64,000 nt of DNA from Methylococcales bacterium. Lineage in GTDB: Bacteria; Pseudomonadota; Gammaproteobacteria; Methylococcales; Methylomonadaceae. The position numbers and the translations under genes were made by a program. Positions 34,607-46,293 of this stretch are shown here, piece after piece. The notes under the pieces are model-generated. The model ran no database searches. It worked only from the letters and a program-made list of their open reading frames with translations, and was not told the DNA's origin. Numbering within the stretch: the stretch's first letter is position 1; each line of letters opens with the position of its first letter. The stretch lies in contig JASMBU010000002.1 of NCBI GenBank assembly GCA_030753675.1, forward strand, positions 62,001-126,000. The letters are read 5' to 3'.

Positions 34607-36400
34607 ATGCGTACCCACTACTGTGGTGAAGTTAACCAGAAACATTTAGAGCAGAAAGTAATCGTATACGGGTGGGTGCATCGACGCCGCGATCATGGTG
34701 GTGTTATCTTTATTGACCTTAGAGATAGAGAAGGCTTGTTGCAGATAGTTTTTGATCCGGATTCACCTGAAACCTTCATGCTTGGCGAGAGCGTACGCAG
34801 TGAGTATGTTCTTTCGATTGAAGGCGTTGTCCGTCCAAGACCAGAAGGAACCATTAATCCTAATATGGTTACGGGGGAGATCGAGGTTTTGGTGACTAAG
34901 GCTGAAGTATTAAATGCTTCTGAGACACCGCCATTTCCTATTGAAAGTGACATTGAAGTTAATGAAGAAATGCGTTTGCGTTACCGATACTTAGATTTAC
35001 GGCGAACCGAAATGCTAAATAAAATGCGTTTTCGCCGTGATATTACTAAGTGTTTAAGGAATTTTTTGGATGCCAATCAATTCTATGAGATTGAGACACC
35101 TTATTTAACAAAAGCAACACCCGAAGGGGCGAGAGATTATATTGTTCCAAGTCGGACTCATGATGATGCTTTTTTTGCTTTACCTCAGTCGCCTCAGCTT
35201 TACAAGCAGTTGTTGATGATCTCTGGTATGGATCGTTACTATCAAGTGGTTCGTTGTTTTCGTGATGAGGATTTACGCGCGGACCGTCAGCCAGAATTTA
35301 CCCAGTTAGATATTGAAACGTCTTTTATGAATCAAGACGAGATCATGGCCATTATGGAACAAATGATTCGCCATTTGTTTGCTGAGACATTGAACGAGTC
35401 TTTGCCGGAGTCATTCCCTCAGATGACTTATGAAGAATCTATGCGGCGCTATGGGACGGATCGTCCTGACCTTAGGATACCTTTAGAATTAGTCGATATT
35501 GCTGACGAAATGAAGGGAGTTGAATTTAAAGTGTTTTCTGGACCTGCAAATAATCCTTTAGGACGTGTGGCAGCGTTGAGGTTACCTCAAGGGGCGAAAT
35601 TATCGCGTAAAGAAATTGACGGGTTAACAAAGTTTGTGGGTATTTATGGTGCTAAAGGGTTGGCCTATATTAAGGTTAATGACCGTGCTGCCGGCATGGC
35701 AGGATTGCAGTCACCTATTTTAAAATTTATACCCGATGACGTGGTTGAGAAAGTGTTGCTCAAGGTTGGTGCTGAGACCGGTGATTTGGTTTTCTTTGGG
35801 GCCGATAAGACCACAGTGGTTAATGATTCACTCGGTGCACTGCGTGTTAAACTTGGCAATGATCATGGCCTAATTGAAGGGAAGTGGAAGCCGGTTTGGG
35901 TCGTTGATTTTCCAATGTTTGAGCGTTCGGATGAAAAGGAAAATTGGCATGCTATCCATCATCCTTTTACAGCACCCAGTTGTGAGCGTGAAGAGATGCT
36001 TGAGAATCCGGGCGGCGCGTTGTCAAAAGCTTATGATCTTGTTTTGAATGGTAGCGAAGTGGGTGGTGGTTCTATTCGTATACACAACAGTGAGATGCAA
36101 CAAACGGTATTTGACTTATTAGGTGTTGGTGCTGAAGAGGCGCGGGAAAAATTTGGGTTCTTACTTGATGCTTTGACGTTTGGTTGTCCTCCCCATGGCG
36201 GTATTGCATTTGGCGTTGATCGATTGGTTATGTTGATGACAGATTCAGCGTCGATTCGTGATGTTATTGCTTTTCCTAAAACGCAAACAGCTGCATGCCC
36301 ATTGGTTAATGCCCCTGCGCCAGTGAGTGATAAAGATTTAAAAGAATTGGGTATAAAACTACGGTCTAAGCCTATAGTAGAGAGTACTAAGGGTAGTTGA
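34607..36400 (+). CDS. aspS: Aspartyl-tRNA synthetase
   Basis: Class IIb synthetase of 597 residues with the bacterial insertion domain. The N-terminal OB-fold ([19 protein letters not shown]) is followed by motif 2 ([16 protein letters not shown]) and motif 3 (G-I-A-F-G-V-D-R-L). Whether it is discriminating or non-discriminating toward tRNA-Asn cannot be told by eye. AAGAGAG precedes the ATG. nadA follows within a few bases. Confidence 0.98.
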   Translation: MRTHYCGEVNQKHLEQKVIVYGWVHRRRDHGGVIFIDLRDREGLLQIVFDPDSPETFMLGESVRSEYVLSIEGVVRPRPEGTINPNMVTGEIEVLVTKAEVLNASETPPFPIESDIEVNEEMRLRYRYLDLRRTEMLNKMRFRRDITKCLRNFLDANQFYEIETPYLTKATPEGARDYIVPSRTHDDAFFALPQSPQLYKQLLMISGMDRYYQVVRCFRDEDLRADRQPEFTQLDIETSFMNQDEIMAIMEQMIRHLFAETLNESLPESFPQMTYEESMRRYGTDRPDLRIPLELVDIADEMKGVEFKVFSGPANNPLGRVAALRLPQGAKLSRKEIDGLTKFVGIYGAKGLAYIKVNDRAAGMAGLQSPILKFIPDDVVEKVLLKVGAETGDLVFFGADKTTVVNDSLGALRVKLGNDHGLIEGKWKPVWVVDFPMFERSDEKENWHAIHHPFTAPSCEREEMLENPGGALSKAYDLVLNGSEVGGGSIRIHNSEMQQTVFDLLGVGAEEAREKFGFLLDALTFGCPPHGGIAFGVDRLVMLMTDSASIRDVIAFPKTQTAACPLVNAPAPVSDKDLKELGIKLRSKPIVESTKGS

Positions 36401-36405
36401 GTGTT

Positions 36406-37503
36406 ATGACCAATGGTGCTTATCCTATTCAAGACTATGCTCTTCTGGATGATCTGGAGTGTGAGCGACGGATTATTCAGGCCAAAGAGAGTCTTGGGCG
36501 GCGATGTGTTGTTTTGGGACACCATTATCAACGTGATGAGGTGTTTAAGTTTGCGGATCTTTCTGGGGATTCGCTGAAGTTATCCAGAAATGCAGCAAAA
36601 TCAGAAGCAGACTATATTGTCTTCTGTGGTGTTCATTTTATGGCAGAAGTGGCAGATATCTTGTCTCGGCCCGAACAAATTGCAATTTTACCTGATTTAG
36701 CGGCAGGTTGTTCGATGGCTGATATGGCCAATCAATTTAATGTGCAAAAATGCTGGGAAGAGTTAGCGGACATTATTGATGTAGAGTCAAGGGTTACACC
36801 GATTACCTATATTAATTCGGCGGCTGACCTCAAAGCTTTTTGTGGGCAGCATGATGGAATTGTTTGCACCTCATCGAATGCTAAAAAAATATTGCAATGG
36901 AGTTTTGATAAGCGTGAAAAAGTTTTGTTTTTCCCGGATCAGCATCTGGGTCGTAATACAGGCTTTGATATGGGGATTCCTTTAGATGAAATGGTTCTGT
37001 GGGATTTCAGAAAACCACAGGGTGGACTCACTATTGAGCAGATACAAAATGCTAAAATAATTCTGTGGAGTGGTTTTTGTTCTGTTCACCAGGTGTTTCA
37101 GCCGGAACATATTGACGATTTTCTTCAGCAATACCCTGAGACTCTAGTTATCGCCCATCCTGAGGCTAGTTTTGAAGTATGCCAGAAAGCTGACTATATA
37201 GGCTCAACAGAAACAATTCTCCAAATCATTAGAGATGCTGAGCCTAATACACGTTGGCTAGTGGCAACGGAATTGAATCTAGTTAATCGGTTGCATGAAG
37301 AATGTAAAGGTCAGGGTAAAAACGTACACTTTATGTCTGCAACAGTGAGCATGTGTTCAACGATGTTTAGAACTGATCCACAGCATTTAGCCTGGGTTCT
37401 AGAGAATTTGGTTGCGGGCCATGTTGTCAATCAAGTAGCAGTACAAGAGCCTAACGCCACGTTGGCTAGAAAAGCATTAAATAATATGCTTTTGGTTGTT
37501 TGA
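36406..37503 (+). CDS. nadA: Quinolinate synthase A
   Basis: [4Fe-4S] enzyme condensing iminoaspartate with dihydroxyacetone phosphate to quinolinate for NAD. 365 residues from the ATG at 36406. The TTG at 36397 overlaps the aspS stop and is less likely. V-L-G-H-H-Y-Q-R-D-E-V, C-G-V-H-F-M-A-E, G-C-S-M-A-D-M and H-P-E-A mark the family. Cluster cysteines are spread along the protein, as in other NadA. nadB and nadC are not adjacent. Confidence 0.96.
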   Translation: MTNGAYPIQDYALLDDLECERRIIQAKESLGRRCVVLGHHYQRDEVFKFADLSGDSLKLSRNAAKSEADYIVFCGVHFMAEVADILSRPEQIAILPDLAAGCSMADMANQFNVQKCWEELADIIDVESRVTPITYINSAADLKAFCGQHDGIVCTSSNAKKILQWSFDKREKVLFFPDQHLGRNTGFDMGIPLDEMVLWDFRKPQGGLTIEQIQNAKIILWSGFCSVHQVFQPEHIDDFLQQYPETLVIAHPEASFEVCQKADYIGSTETILQIIRDAEPNTRWLVATELNLVNRLHEECKGQGKNVHFMSATVSMCSTMFRTDPQHLAWVLENLVAGHVVNQVAVQEPNATLARKALNNMLLVV

Positions 37504-39071
<1,568 letters not shown>

Positions 39072-39072
<1 letters not shown>

Positions 39073-40277
39073 TGGCGGCGACAAGAAAGTTATTAGATAA
39101 AGTCGAGCCGCATTTTACAGAGGGTGGTAAGTTACAGAAATATTATGGCCTCTATGAAATGGTGGATACTTTTTTGTATACCCCGTCGGATGTAACTCAG
39201 GGGGCTACACACGTACGAGATGGTAATGATCTAAAAAGAACCATGACCTATGTGGTTTTGGCAACGTTACTCTGTGTAATGATGGCTTGGTATAACACCG
39301 GTTATCAGGCTAATTTAGCATTAGAGTCTATGGGCAAAGCCAGTACCGATGGGTGGCGAGATTTGATAATGAATTCATTGGGGTATAATTCCAGTAATCC
39401 ATTGTCATGTATGGTTCACGGGATGCTTTATTTCTTCCCTATTTATATAGTAACGCTTGCAGTAGGTGGCATTTGGGAAGTTATATTCGCAACTGTAAGA
39501 AAACATGAAGTCAATGAGGGTTTTTTAGTTTCATCTATGCTCTTTACACTCATTATGCCGCCCGATATTCCTTTGTGGCAGGTTGCATTGGGAATTTCTT
39601 TTGGTGTTGTTATCGGAAAAGAAGTTTTTGGTGGAACCGGTAAAAATTTCTTAAATCCTGCTTTAACAGGAAGAGCCTTTTTATTTTTTGCATACCCTGC
39701 ATCCTTATCGGGTGATGCAGTGTGGGTTGCTGTAGATGGTTTTACGGCGGCGACACCTTTAAGTTTGGCGGTAACCGGAGGTGTTGAGGCTATTAATGCC
39801 GCTAATATCACTTGGATGCAATCATTCTTTGGTTTTATTCCGGGTTCTATTGGTGAAACATCTACGTTAGCCTGTATGGTAGGGATCGCCTTTTTGTTAT
39901 ACACACGAATTGCATCGTATCGCATTATCGTGGGTGTTTTTTCAGGTATGGTTCTGATGAGTTTGTTGTTGAATATTATTGGTAGTGAAACAAATCCGAT
40001 GTTCGCTTTGCCATGGTATTGGCACTTAACATTGGGTGGCTTTGCATTTGGTATGGCTTATATGGCAACAGATCCTGTTTCTGCTTCGATGACAAATACG
40101 GGACGTTGGTTTTACGGGGGGCTCATTGGTGTCATGGTGGTTTTGATTAGGGTCGTAAATCCTGCTTTTAGTGAGGGTATGATGTTAGCTATTTTGTTTT
40201 CTAATATGTTTGCCCCAATTATTGATTATTTTGTAATTCAAGCCAATATAAGCAGAAGGATTAAGCGTCATGTCTAA
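39072..40277 (+). CDS. nqrB: Na+-NQR subunit B
   Basis: Integral membrane subunit of 401 residues with about ten helices. It carries a covalent FMN on a threonine within D-G-F-T-A-A-T-P-L (Thr228), attached by ApbE, and takes part in quinone and sodium handling. The N-terminal soluble stretch and the P-P-D-I-P-L-W-Q and [18 protein letters not shown] loops are conserved. The ATG overlaps the nqrA stop, and the end overlaps nqrC by eight bases. Confidence 0.97.
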
Positions 40278-41145
40278 TGATAATAAAGATCAAAATGATC
40301 TAGAGACTTCTCCATCAGCATCAGGGTTGAGTGCCTATAAAGACCGCATATTGGCATTAGGGAATGATAGCTTAGAGAAAACCATTGCGGTTGCCTTGGC
40401 GTTGTGTCTGGTGTGTGCGGTATTAGTATCTTTTTCAGCAGTGGGTTTAAAGCCATTGCAAATCTACAATAAAGCATTGGATATGAAAAAGAATATCCTT
40501 GATGTAGCGGGTTTGCTTGAAGCAGATATGGATATTGATCAAGCCTTTGAAACCCAAATAGAAGCTAAAATTGTAGACTTAAAAACAGGTGAATATGACG
40601 ATTCAATTAATGTCGTCAGCTTTGACCAGCGAAAGGCGGCTAAAGACCCACAGCAAAATAAAGTTATTCCACGTAAATTAGATATAGCAAGTATTAAGGT
40701 CAAATCTAAAAAAGCTAAAGTTTATTTGGTTAAAAAAGGTGGACAAATAAGCAGTATTATTTTACCGGTTCATGGTTACGGATTGTGGTCTACTATGTAT
40801 GGGTTTTTAGCGCTTGATGCGGATGGTCAGACCGTCCAAAGTATCAATTTCTATGATCAGGCTGAAACTCCAGGCCTAGGGGGCGAAGTCGTTAATCCAA
40901 CTTGGCGAGCATTATGGAAAGGAAAAAAAGTTTATAGTGCGGACTCAGTACCAGTTTTACGACTGGTAAAAGGGATTGTGGACGTATCAAGGGCAGGAGC
41001 TGAACATCAAGTTGATGGTTTAGCCGGAGCGACTCTTACCAGTAACGGTGTTTCTAATTTAATACGTTATTGGATGGGGGATGAAGGATTTGCACCTTAT
41101 TTAAATAAGGTTAGGACAACTAAGGGTAAGGAAGAAGGCGTATGA
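40270..41145 (+). CDS. nqrC: Na+-NQR subunit C
   Basis: Periplasmic flavoprotein subunit with one N-terminal membrane helix (about 38-60), 291 residues. The covalent FMN site is in [10 protein letters not shown]; the residue before G-A-T is Ala, where the usual family motif has Ser. E-T-P-G-L-G-G-E-V and G-Y-G-L-W-S lie ahead of it. It starts with an ATG inside nqrB and ends overlapping nqrD by four bases. Confidence 0.97.
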   Translation: MSNDNKDQNDLETSPSASGLSAYKDRILALGNDSLEKTIAVALALCLVCAVLVSFSAVGLKPLQIYNKALDMKKNILDVAGLLEADMDIDQAFETQIEAKIVDLKTGEYDDSINVVSFDQRKAAKDPQQNKVIPRKLDIASIKVKSKKAKVYLVKKGGQISSIILPVHGYGLWSTMYGFLALDADGQTVQSINFYDQAETPGLGGEVVNPTWRALWKGKKVYSADSVPVLRLVKGIVDVSRAGAEHQVDGLAGATLTSNGVSNLIRYWMGDEGFAPYLNKVRTTKGKEEGV

Positions 41146-41810
41146 AGGCTGAAACTAAAAAAGTACTTGTTGACCCGTTAGTCGACAATAATCCTATTAC
41201 ACTACAGGTTCTTGGGATTTGTTCTGCGCTGGCGGTCACCTCGCAGATGAAAACATCTATTATTATGGCTATTGCGTTAACGGCCGTTGTTGCTTGTTCT
41301 AGTGCGGCGATTAGTATGGTGCGGAACCATATTCCAAGTAGTATTCGGATTATTGTTCAGATGACGATTATTGCTTCATTGGTTATCGTTGTTGATCAGA
41401 TTCTGAAGGCATTTGTTTATGATATCAGTAAGCAGTTGTCTGTTTTCGTTGGATTGATTATTACCAATTGCATTGTAATGGGACGGGCAGAAGCCTATGC
41501 CATGAAAAACCCACCTTGGGATAGTTTCGTTGATGGGATTGGTAACGGCTTAGGTTATAGTTTAATTCTTTTAATTGTTGCTTTTTTCAGGGAATTACTC
41601 GGCGCCGGGAAATTGTTCGGTATAGAAATTTTAAAACTAACCAAAGATGGCGGATGGTATGAGCCGAATGGATTAATGTTATTACCGCCCAGTGCTTTCT
41701 TTATTATTGGTCTGATTATTTGGGCCTTTAGATCTTGGAAACCTGCTCAGGTAGAAGCACCCGATTATAAGATTTCAGCTATTGCTCATGGTGAAGGGGG
41801 GCATCACTGA
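41142..41810 (+). CDS. nqrD: Na+-NQR subunit D
   Basis: Six-helix membrane subunit of 222 residues, paralogous to Nqr[19 protein letters not shown] and [12 protein letters not shown] contain the conserved cysteines that coordinate an intramembrane Fe centre with NqrE. It overlaps nqrC by four bases and nqrE by one base (TGATG). Confidence 0.97.
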   Translation: MKAETKKVLVDPLVDNNPITLQVLGICSALAVTSQMKTSIIMAIALTAVVACSSAAISMVRNHIPSSIRIIVQMTIIASLVIVVDQILKAFVYDISKQLSVFVGLIITNCIVMGRAEAYAMKNPPWDSFVDGIGNGLGYSLILLIVAFFRELLGAGKLFGIEILKLTKDGGWYEPNGLMLLPPSAFFIIGLIIWAFRSWKPAQVEAPDYKISAIAHGEGGHH

Positions 41811-42418
41811 TGGAAGCTTATATTAGCCTTTTTGTTAAAGCCGTTTTTATAGAAAATTTAGCACTGTCATTTTTTCTGGGAATGTGTACGTTTTTAGCCG
41901 TATCGAAGAAGATATCGACGGCCATGGGCCTTGGTATTGCCGTGATGGTAGTTCAAACACTAACTGTACCGGTTAATAACTTTATTTATAACGCGTTGTT
42001 AAAAGAAGATGCGCTGTCGTGGCTGGGTATTACAGGTGTTGATTTAAGTTTCTTAGCACTATTAAGTTTTATTGGCATTATTGCGGCAATGGTTCAGATT
42101 CTGGAAATGATTCTGGATAAGTATTTTCCGGCGTTATTTCATGCTTTAGGTATTTTCTTACCGCTGATTACCGTAAACTGCGCTATTTTAGGGGGTAGCT
42201 TATTTATGCTTGAGCGCGATTATGACTTTGGTGAAAGTGTGGTTTATGGCGTCGGTAGTGGTTTAGGTTGGGCGCTTGCAATCGTTGTGATGGCGGGCGT
42301 ACGTGAAAAACTTAAATACAGTGATATTCCAGATGGCTTAAGAGGTCTTGGAATCACATTTATTACAGCAGGTCTGATGTCACTTGGCTTCATGGCGTTC
42401 TCTGGAATTCAACTCTAA
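41810..42418 (+). CDS. nqrE: Na+-NQR subunit E
   Basis: Six-helix membrane subunit of 202 residues, inverted-topology partner of Nqr[18 protein letters not shown] and [15 protein letters not shown] carry the conserved Cys of the shared iron site. The start overlaps the nqrD stop by one base. nqrF follows after 11 bases. Confidence 0.97.
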   Translation: MEAYISLFVKAVFIENLALSFFLGMCTFLAVSKKISTAMGLGIAVMVVQTLTVPVNNFIYNALLKEDALSWLGITGVDLSFLALLSFIGIIAAMVQILEMILDKYFPALFHALGIFLPLITVNCAILGGSLFMLERDYDFGESVVYGVGSGLGWALAIVVMAGVREKLKYSDIPDGLRGLGITFITAGLMSLGFMAFSGIQL

Positions 42419-42429
42419 AAGGTATAGAA

Positions 42430-43653
42430 ATGCTGGAAATTGGATTAGGCGTTATTTTATTTACAGTAATTGTAATTGCGCTTGTTTTTATTATCGTTGG
42501 CGCTAAAAGTAAACTTGTTTCATCAGGTGATGTTGAGATATTAATTAATAATGAAAAAACCATTCATGTGCCTGTGGGTGAAAAATTGTTATCGGCATTA
42601 GCTGATCAAGGTTTATTTGTTCCCTCTGCTTGCGGAGGTGGTGGAACGTGTGCGCAATGTAAAGTTAAAATTTACGAGGGCGGTGGTGAGATTTTAGCGA
42701 CGGAAACATCTCACATTACTAAAAGAGAAGCGGCTGAAGGTGATCGTTTATCTTGTCAAGTCACTGTCAAACAAGATATGAAAATACATGTTGAAGAAGA
42801 TGTATTTGGTGTTAAAAAATGGGAATGTAAAGTTAGATCTAATAATAACGTTGCCACGTTTATTAAAGAATTAGTGTTGGAGTTACCACTCGGTGAAAAT
42901 GTAGATTTTAGAGCTGGCGGGTACATTCAAATTGAATCACCTGCGTATCTAGCACATTATAAAGATTATGATATTGGTGAAAAATTCCGAGAAGATTGGG
43001 ATAAGTTTAATTTATGGAGATTCACTTCAGATGTGAAAGAACCTTCTTTACGAGCTTACTCAATGGCAAATTATCCCGACGAGGAAGGGATTATTATGCT
43101 TAATGTTCGGATAGCAACACCACCACCGGGTGCAGCAGAAGACGTGCCTCCTGGCATTATGTCTTCTTATATTTTTAATTTAAAAGAAGGTGACTCATGT
43201 ACTATTTCGGGACCATTTGGTGAGTTTTTTGCTAAAGAGACTGAAAATGAAATGATTTTTGTGGGCGGCGGTGCAGGTATGGCTCCTATGCGGTCACATA
43301 TTTTTGACCAATTAAGACGTGTTAAGTCGAACCGTAAAATTTCATTTTGGTATGGGGCACGAAGTGTTAAAGAAATGTTCTACGTCAATGATTTTGACGA
43401 ATTAGCCAAGGAAAATGATAATTTTGAGTGGCATTGTGCGTTATCGGATCCGATGCCTGAAGATAATTGGGACGGTTATACCGGCTTTATTCATAACGTA
43501 TTGCTAGAGAACTATTTGAAAGACCATCCTTCTCCGGAAGATTGTGAGTTTTATATGTGTGGGCCTCCCATGATGAATACGGCGGTTATCAACATGTTAG
43601 AGAATTTAGGTGTTGAAAGTGACCACATTATGTTGGATGACTTTGGTGGTTAA
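42430..43653 (+). CDS. nqrF: Na+-NQR subunit F (NADH dehydrogenase module)
   Basis: Entry point for NADH, 407 residues. N-terminal membrane helix (about 3-24), then a 2Fe-2S ferredoxin domain with Cys68, Cys74, Cys77 and Cys109. A ferredoxin-reductase domain follows, with FAD motif R-A-Y-S-M-A-N-Y and NADH-binding [12 protein letters not shown]. The C-terminal Y-M-C-G-P-P-M-M is intact. A strong terminator lies 50 bases after the stop, before apbE. Confidence 0.98.
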   Translation: MLEIGLGVILFTVIVIALVFIIVGAKSKLVSSGDVEILINNEKTIHVPVGEKLLSALADQGLFVPSACGGGGTCAQCKVKIYEGGGEILATETSHITKREAAEGDRLSCQVTVKQDMKIHVEEDVFGVKKWECKVRSNNNVATFIKELVLELPLGENVDFRAGGYIQIESPAYLAHYKDYDIGEKFREDWDKFNLWRFTSDVKEPSLRAYSMANYPDEEGIIMLNVRIATPPPGAAEDVPPGIMSSYIFNLKEGDSCTISGPFGEFFAKETENEMIFVGGGAGMAPMRSHIFDQLRRVKSNRKISFWYGARSVKEMFYVNDFDELAKENDNFEWHCALSDPMPEDNWDGYTGFIHNVLLENYLKDHPSPEDCEFYMCGPPMMNTAVINMLENLGVESDHIMLDDFGG

Positions 43654-43702
43654 TTATTTTTTTTAAAGTAACGATATTTTCAAACCTTAAGTTTTTTAAG
43701 GT

Positions 43703-43744
43703 AAAAAAACGAGGAAAAGGTACTGTCTTTTTCCTCGTTTTTTT
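43703..43744. terminator. Strong bidirectional terminator hairpin after nqrF, inside the apbE signal region
   Basis: The stem CGAGGAAAA/TTTTCCTCG (43710-43718 and 43729-43737) is extended by A7 on the left and T7 on the right around a 10-base loop. It is a textbook intrinsic terminator. It lies between nqrF and the first canonical apbE start and coincides with the codons of the apbE signal peptide. Confidence 0.9.
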
Positions 43745-43781
43745 ATTAGTAGGTTGTCAGCAGCAAGAAGTTGATAAGCCA

Positions 43782-44735
43782 TTGTATGGTGTTGAATACA
43801 ATGATTTGACAATGGGAACGCAGTTCACTGTCAAAATCCCTCATCTACCCGATACGCTTACAGCACAGGCCTTAAAGGATTTAATTAAATTAAGGTTAAA
43901 CGAATTAGATAGTCAATTTTCAACGTATAAAACTAAGTCTGAAATTTCTAGAGTCAATGCGCAGCCTAGTGGCCAGTGGATAACGGTGACGCCTGCTTTC
44001 GCTAAAGTATTGACCGAAGCAGTAAGAATAAATAAATTATCTCACGGTGCTTTTGATCCAACCATTGGGCCTCTGGTTAATCTGTGGGGGTTTGGTCCTG
44101 ATCCTTCTGATGCTCAGATACCGGCGAAGGAAAAAATCCAGAGTCTTTTAGCTGTAACCGGGACTGAAAATATAGTTTGGGATACTTCCCGTTTAATGTT
44201 AAAAAAGTTGAAAAACAATTTGTTTTTAGATTTTTCGGCATTGGCAAAAGGTTATGCTGTGGATGAGGTAGCCCAATTGCTTGAAAGTCATAAGGTCAAT
44301 AATTTTATGATTGAAATTGGTGGCGAGTTACGTTTAAAAGGGGTCAGTGGAGCGGGGCGTTCGTGGCGAATTGCCATTGAAAAGCCAACAGTGAATCGGC
44401 GGACAATTCAGCAAATTTTAGCTGTTAGCGATGTCGCAATTGCGTCATCAGGTGATTATCGTAATTATTTTGAGAAAGCCGGTGTGCGTTATTCTCATAC
44501 GATTGACCCCAGAACGGGTTATCCGATTGCTCATACGGTGGTGTCGGTTACAGTTTTACATGAGTCAACGATGACAGCAGATGCTTTTGCGACTACTTTT
44601 ATGGTGCTCGGAGAAGAAAAAGGGTTAGAATTAGCTAAACAACAAAATTTAGCGGTTTTATTTATTTTAAAAACAGATGATGGGTTTGTAGAGCGTAGTA
44701 CGCCACAATACCAATTACTTGAGCAGGTGCATTAA
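43782..44735 (+). CDS. apbE: FAD:protein FMN transferase ApbE (lipoprotein; true start unresolved)
   Basis: Attaches FMN covalently to NqrB and NqrC threonines. The coordinates begin at the first canonical codon, TTG at 43782, giving 317 residues with N-D-L-T-M-G-T-Q-F near the start, the D-P-T-I-G-P-L-V-N-L-W-G-F-G motif, K-G-Y-A-V-D and T-I-D-P-R-T-G-Y-P. The same frame upstream (43701-43781) encodes a fine lipoprotein signal: basic K-K-R-G-K-G, hydrophobic F-F-L-V-F, then lipobox L-L-V-G-C at 43743-43757. Back to the in-frame stop at 43638 there is no ATG, GTG, TTG or CTG. The protein is exported in the family, so the real start must lie upstream, on ATA (43674), ATT (43653 or 43656) or similar. 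Confidence 0.9.
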   Translation: MYGVEYNDLTMGTQFTVKIPHLPDTLTAQALKDLIKLRLNELDSQFSTYKTKSEISRVNAQPSGQWITVTPAFAKVLTEAVRINKLSHGAFDPTIGPLVNLWGFGPDPSDAQIPAKEKIQSLLAVTGTENIVWDTSRLMLKKLKNNLFLDFSALAKGYAVDEVAQLLESHKVNNFMIEIGGELRLKGVSGAGRSWRIAIEKPTVNRRTIQQILAVSDVAIASSGDYRNYFEKAGVRYSHTIDPRTGYPIAHTVVSVTVLHESTMTADAFATTFMVLGEEKGLELAKQQNLAVLFILKTDDGFVERSTPQYQLLEQVH

Positions 44736-44911
44736 TGAATATCTTTATTATTACCTTTTTTTTCATGCTAACTATTGTATTAATAATGGCCGTAGGGGTC
44801 ATTTTTGGTCGACAAGCCATTAAAGGTTCGTGTGGTGGTGCTAACAATGGCAGTTGTGTCTGTTTGAAAAAATGTGCTAAACGAAAGAAATTAGAAGCGG
44901 ATAGCGCTTAA
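44735..44911 (+). CDS. nqrM: Na+-NQR maturation protein NqrM
   Basis: 58-residue protein: one N-terminal membrane helix (about 3-24, M-N-I-F-I-I-T-F-F-F) then G-R-Q-A-I-K-G-S-C-G-G and a cysteine-rich C-terminus with Cys33, Cys41, Cys43 and Cys47, ending in basic residues. This is the NqrM (DUF539) pattern, needed to deliver iron to the NqrD/NqrE site. The ATG overlaps the apbE stop by one base. The position after apbE completes the operon. Confidence 0.93.
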   Translation: MNIFIITFFFMLTIVLIMAVGVIFGRQAIKGSCGGANNGSCVCLKKCAKRKKLEADSA

Positions 44912-44995
44912 TAATCTATTTTTATGTTGTTTTGAACAAAATTCAAGGTGTCTTCTAATAGAGGGAAAATCATTCACTAGGCTCTGGAGGTTGTA

Positions 44996-45388
44996 ATGCT
45001 TACTAAAATTAAAGTTTCAGATTATATGACAGCATCTGTTGTGACTTTTTCAACGTCAACTAACATCTTTGAAGCCATTAGAACCATGGTAAAAGCCAAG
45101 ATAACCAGTGCACCTGTGATTAATGATGCCAATGAACTTATTGGTATTTTTACAGAAAAAGATTGTATGGCTATCGCCATTGGTGCAACCTATAATCAGG
45201 ATATGGGGGGTAGTGTGGGTGATTTCATGACTTCTGATGTGGTGACTGTCAAGGCGGAATCAAGTATTCTTGAGGTGGCTCAACAGTTCAACAATACTCA
45301 TATAAGAAGTTTTCCTGTTTGTGATGACGATGGTTTTGTTGGGATCATTAGTCGAACGGATGTGTTAAAGGCTATTGCAGCTTTTTAA
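44996..45388 (+). CDS. CBS-domain-pair protein
   Basis: 130 residues made almost entirely of two CBS domains (about 8-60 and 72-128): V-S-D-Y-M-T-A-S-V-V-T-F with L-I-G-I-F-T-E-K-D, and V-G-D-F-M-T-S-D-V-V-T-V with F-V-G-I-I-S-R-T-D-V-L. Such stand-alone pairs bind adenine nucleotides and sense energy state. GGAGG precedes the ATG at good distance. The target is unknown. It may be transcribed separately from the nqr operon, which ends 84 bases upstream. Confidence 0.9.
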   Translation: MLTKIKVSDYMTASVVTFSTSTNIFEAIRTMVKAKITSAPVINDANELIGIFTEKDCMAIAIGATYNQDMGGSVGDFMTSDVVTVKAESSILEVAQQFNNTHIRSFPVCDDDGFVGIISRTDVLKAIAAF

Positions 45389-45659
45389 TGACAATGGCTG
45401 TGTCGGTTAGTTGGCCCACAAAGGCGCTGTAAAATGTGTGGGTCAGTTTGACGAACACCGTTCAATTATTGTTGTTCCAGTTGGCTCGTTGGTCTTTTGA
45501 GTTAACAATAATAGTTACCATTAGAATTGGCTTGAATAGGATTAATTATAAGCATTTTCAGTGACTAATTAATCGGCTAAAGGTAATATTTCATATTAGC
45601 GTTCGCTATAATCCTTTATAATTATTTTTTATTTTTACGGCCTGAGGAAGGAAATCAGC
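45389..45659. other. Intergenic region upstream of the MxaD-like gene
   Basis: 271 bases without a gene. Two dyads are visible: CCCACA/TGTGGG around 45414-45442, and ATTATTGTT (45465-45473) with AACAATAAT (45504-45512), 9-base arms about 30 bases apart. A TATAAT-like hexamer lies near 45608. The second dyad could be an operator; this is untested. Confidence 0.4.
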
Positions 45660-46262
45660 ATGAAACAAGTTTCTGTATTATTAAGCATTTTATTTTTTAT
45701 TTTTATGTCTGCTGCACAGGCTCATGGCCCAGTGCGTGGAAAACTAACAGCCACGGTTAAAATTAATGCGCCTGCTGATAAAATTTGGGCAGTTATCAAG
45801 AATTTTGATGATATGAGTTGGCACCCTGCAATCGCAGGCACTGAAGGAAAAGGCGGCAATAAGAAAAAAGCAACTCGGGTGCTTACGTTAAAAGGCGGTG
45901 GCACTATTACTGAACAGTTAAAAGCCTATAAAGCCGATAAAATGTCGTATAAGTATAAAATTACTGAGATGAGTACGGTTAAAACCATTACCCATTCTGG
46001 TCAAGATGAGAAGGTACCAGTACTTCCTGTGAGCAATTATGCAGCAACCCTTTCTGTTAAAGGAAAAGGTGGTAGTTCAGTAGTTAAATGGGTTGCGACT
46101 TATTACCGTGGTTATTTGAATAATAATCCACCCAGTGAATTAAATGAAGATGCCGCTGATAAAGCGGTCACGGCTGTTCTTAAAGCAGGGTTAGCAAATT
46201 TATTAGGCAAATTTGAATCAGGCGCTAAAGATACAGCGATTAAATTTAAAATAAAACGATAA
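45660..46262 (+). CDS. Exported SRPBCC-fold protein, MxaD-like
   Basis: 200 residues. Signal peptide of about 21 residues (ending A-A-Q-A-H-G), then a START/SRPBCC domain: A-T-V-K-I-N-A-P-A-D-K-I-W-A-V-I-K-N-F-D-D-M-S-W-H-P-A-I, with G-T-I-T-E-Q-L and Y-A-A-T-L-S-V later. MxaD proteins of methanol oxidation clusters have this layout and are thought to help methanol dehydrogenase interact with cytochrome cL. The link is by fold, export and context, since no mxa structural gene is in the window. AGGAAGG lies before the ATG. Confidence 0.78.
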   Translation: MKQVSVLLSILFFIFMSAAQAHGPVRGKLTATVKINAPADKIWAVIKNFDDMSWHPAIAGTEGKGGNKKKATRVLTLKGGGTITEQLKAYKADKMSYKYKITEMSTVKTITHSGQDEKVPVLPVSNYAATLSVKGKGGSSVVKWVATYYRGYLNNNPPSELNEDAADKAVTAVLKAGLANLLGKFESGAKDTAIKFKIKR

Positions 46263-46293
46263 CTATTCACATGTCACCGAGGGGTTTATTGGC

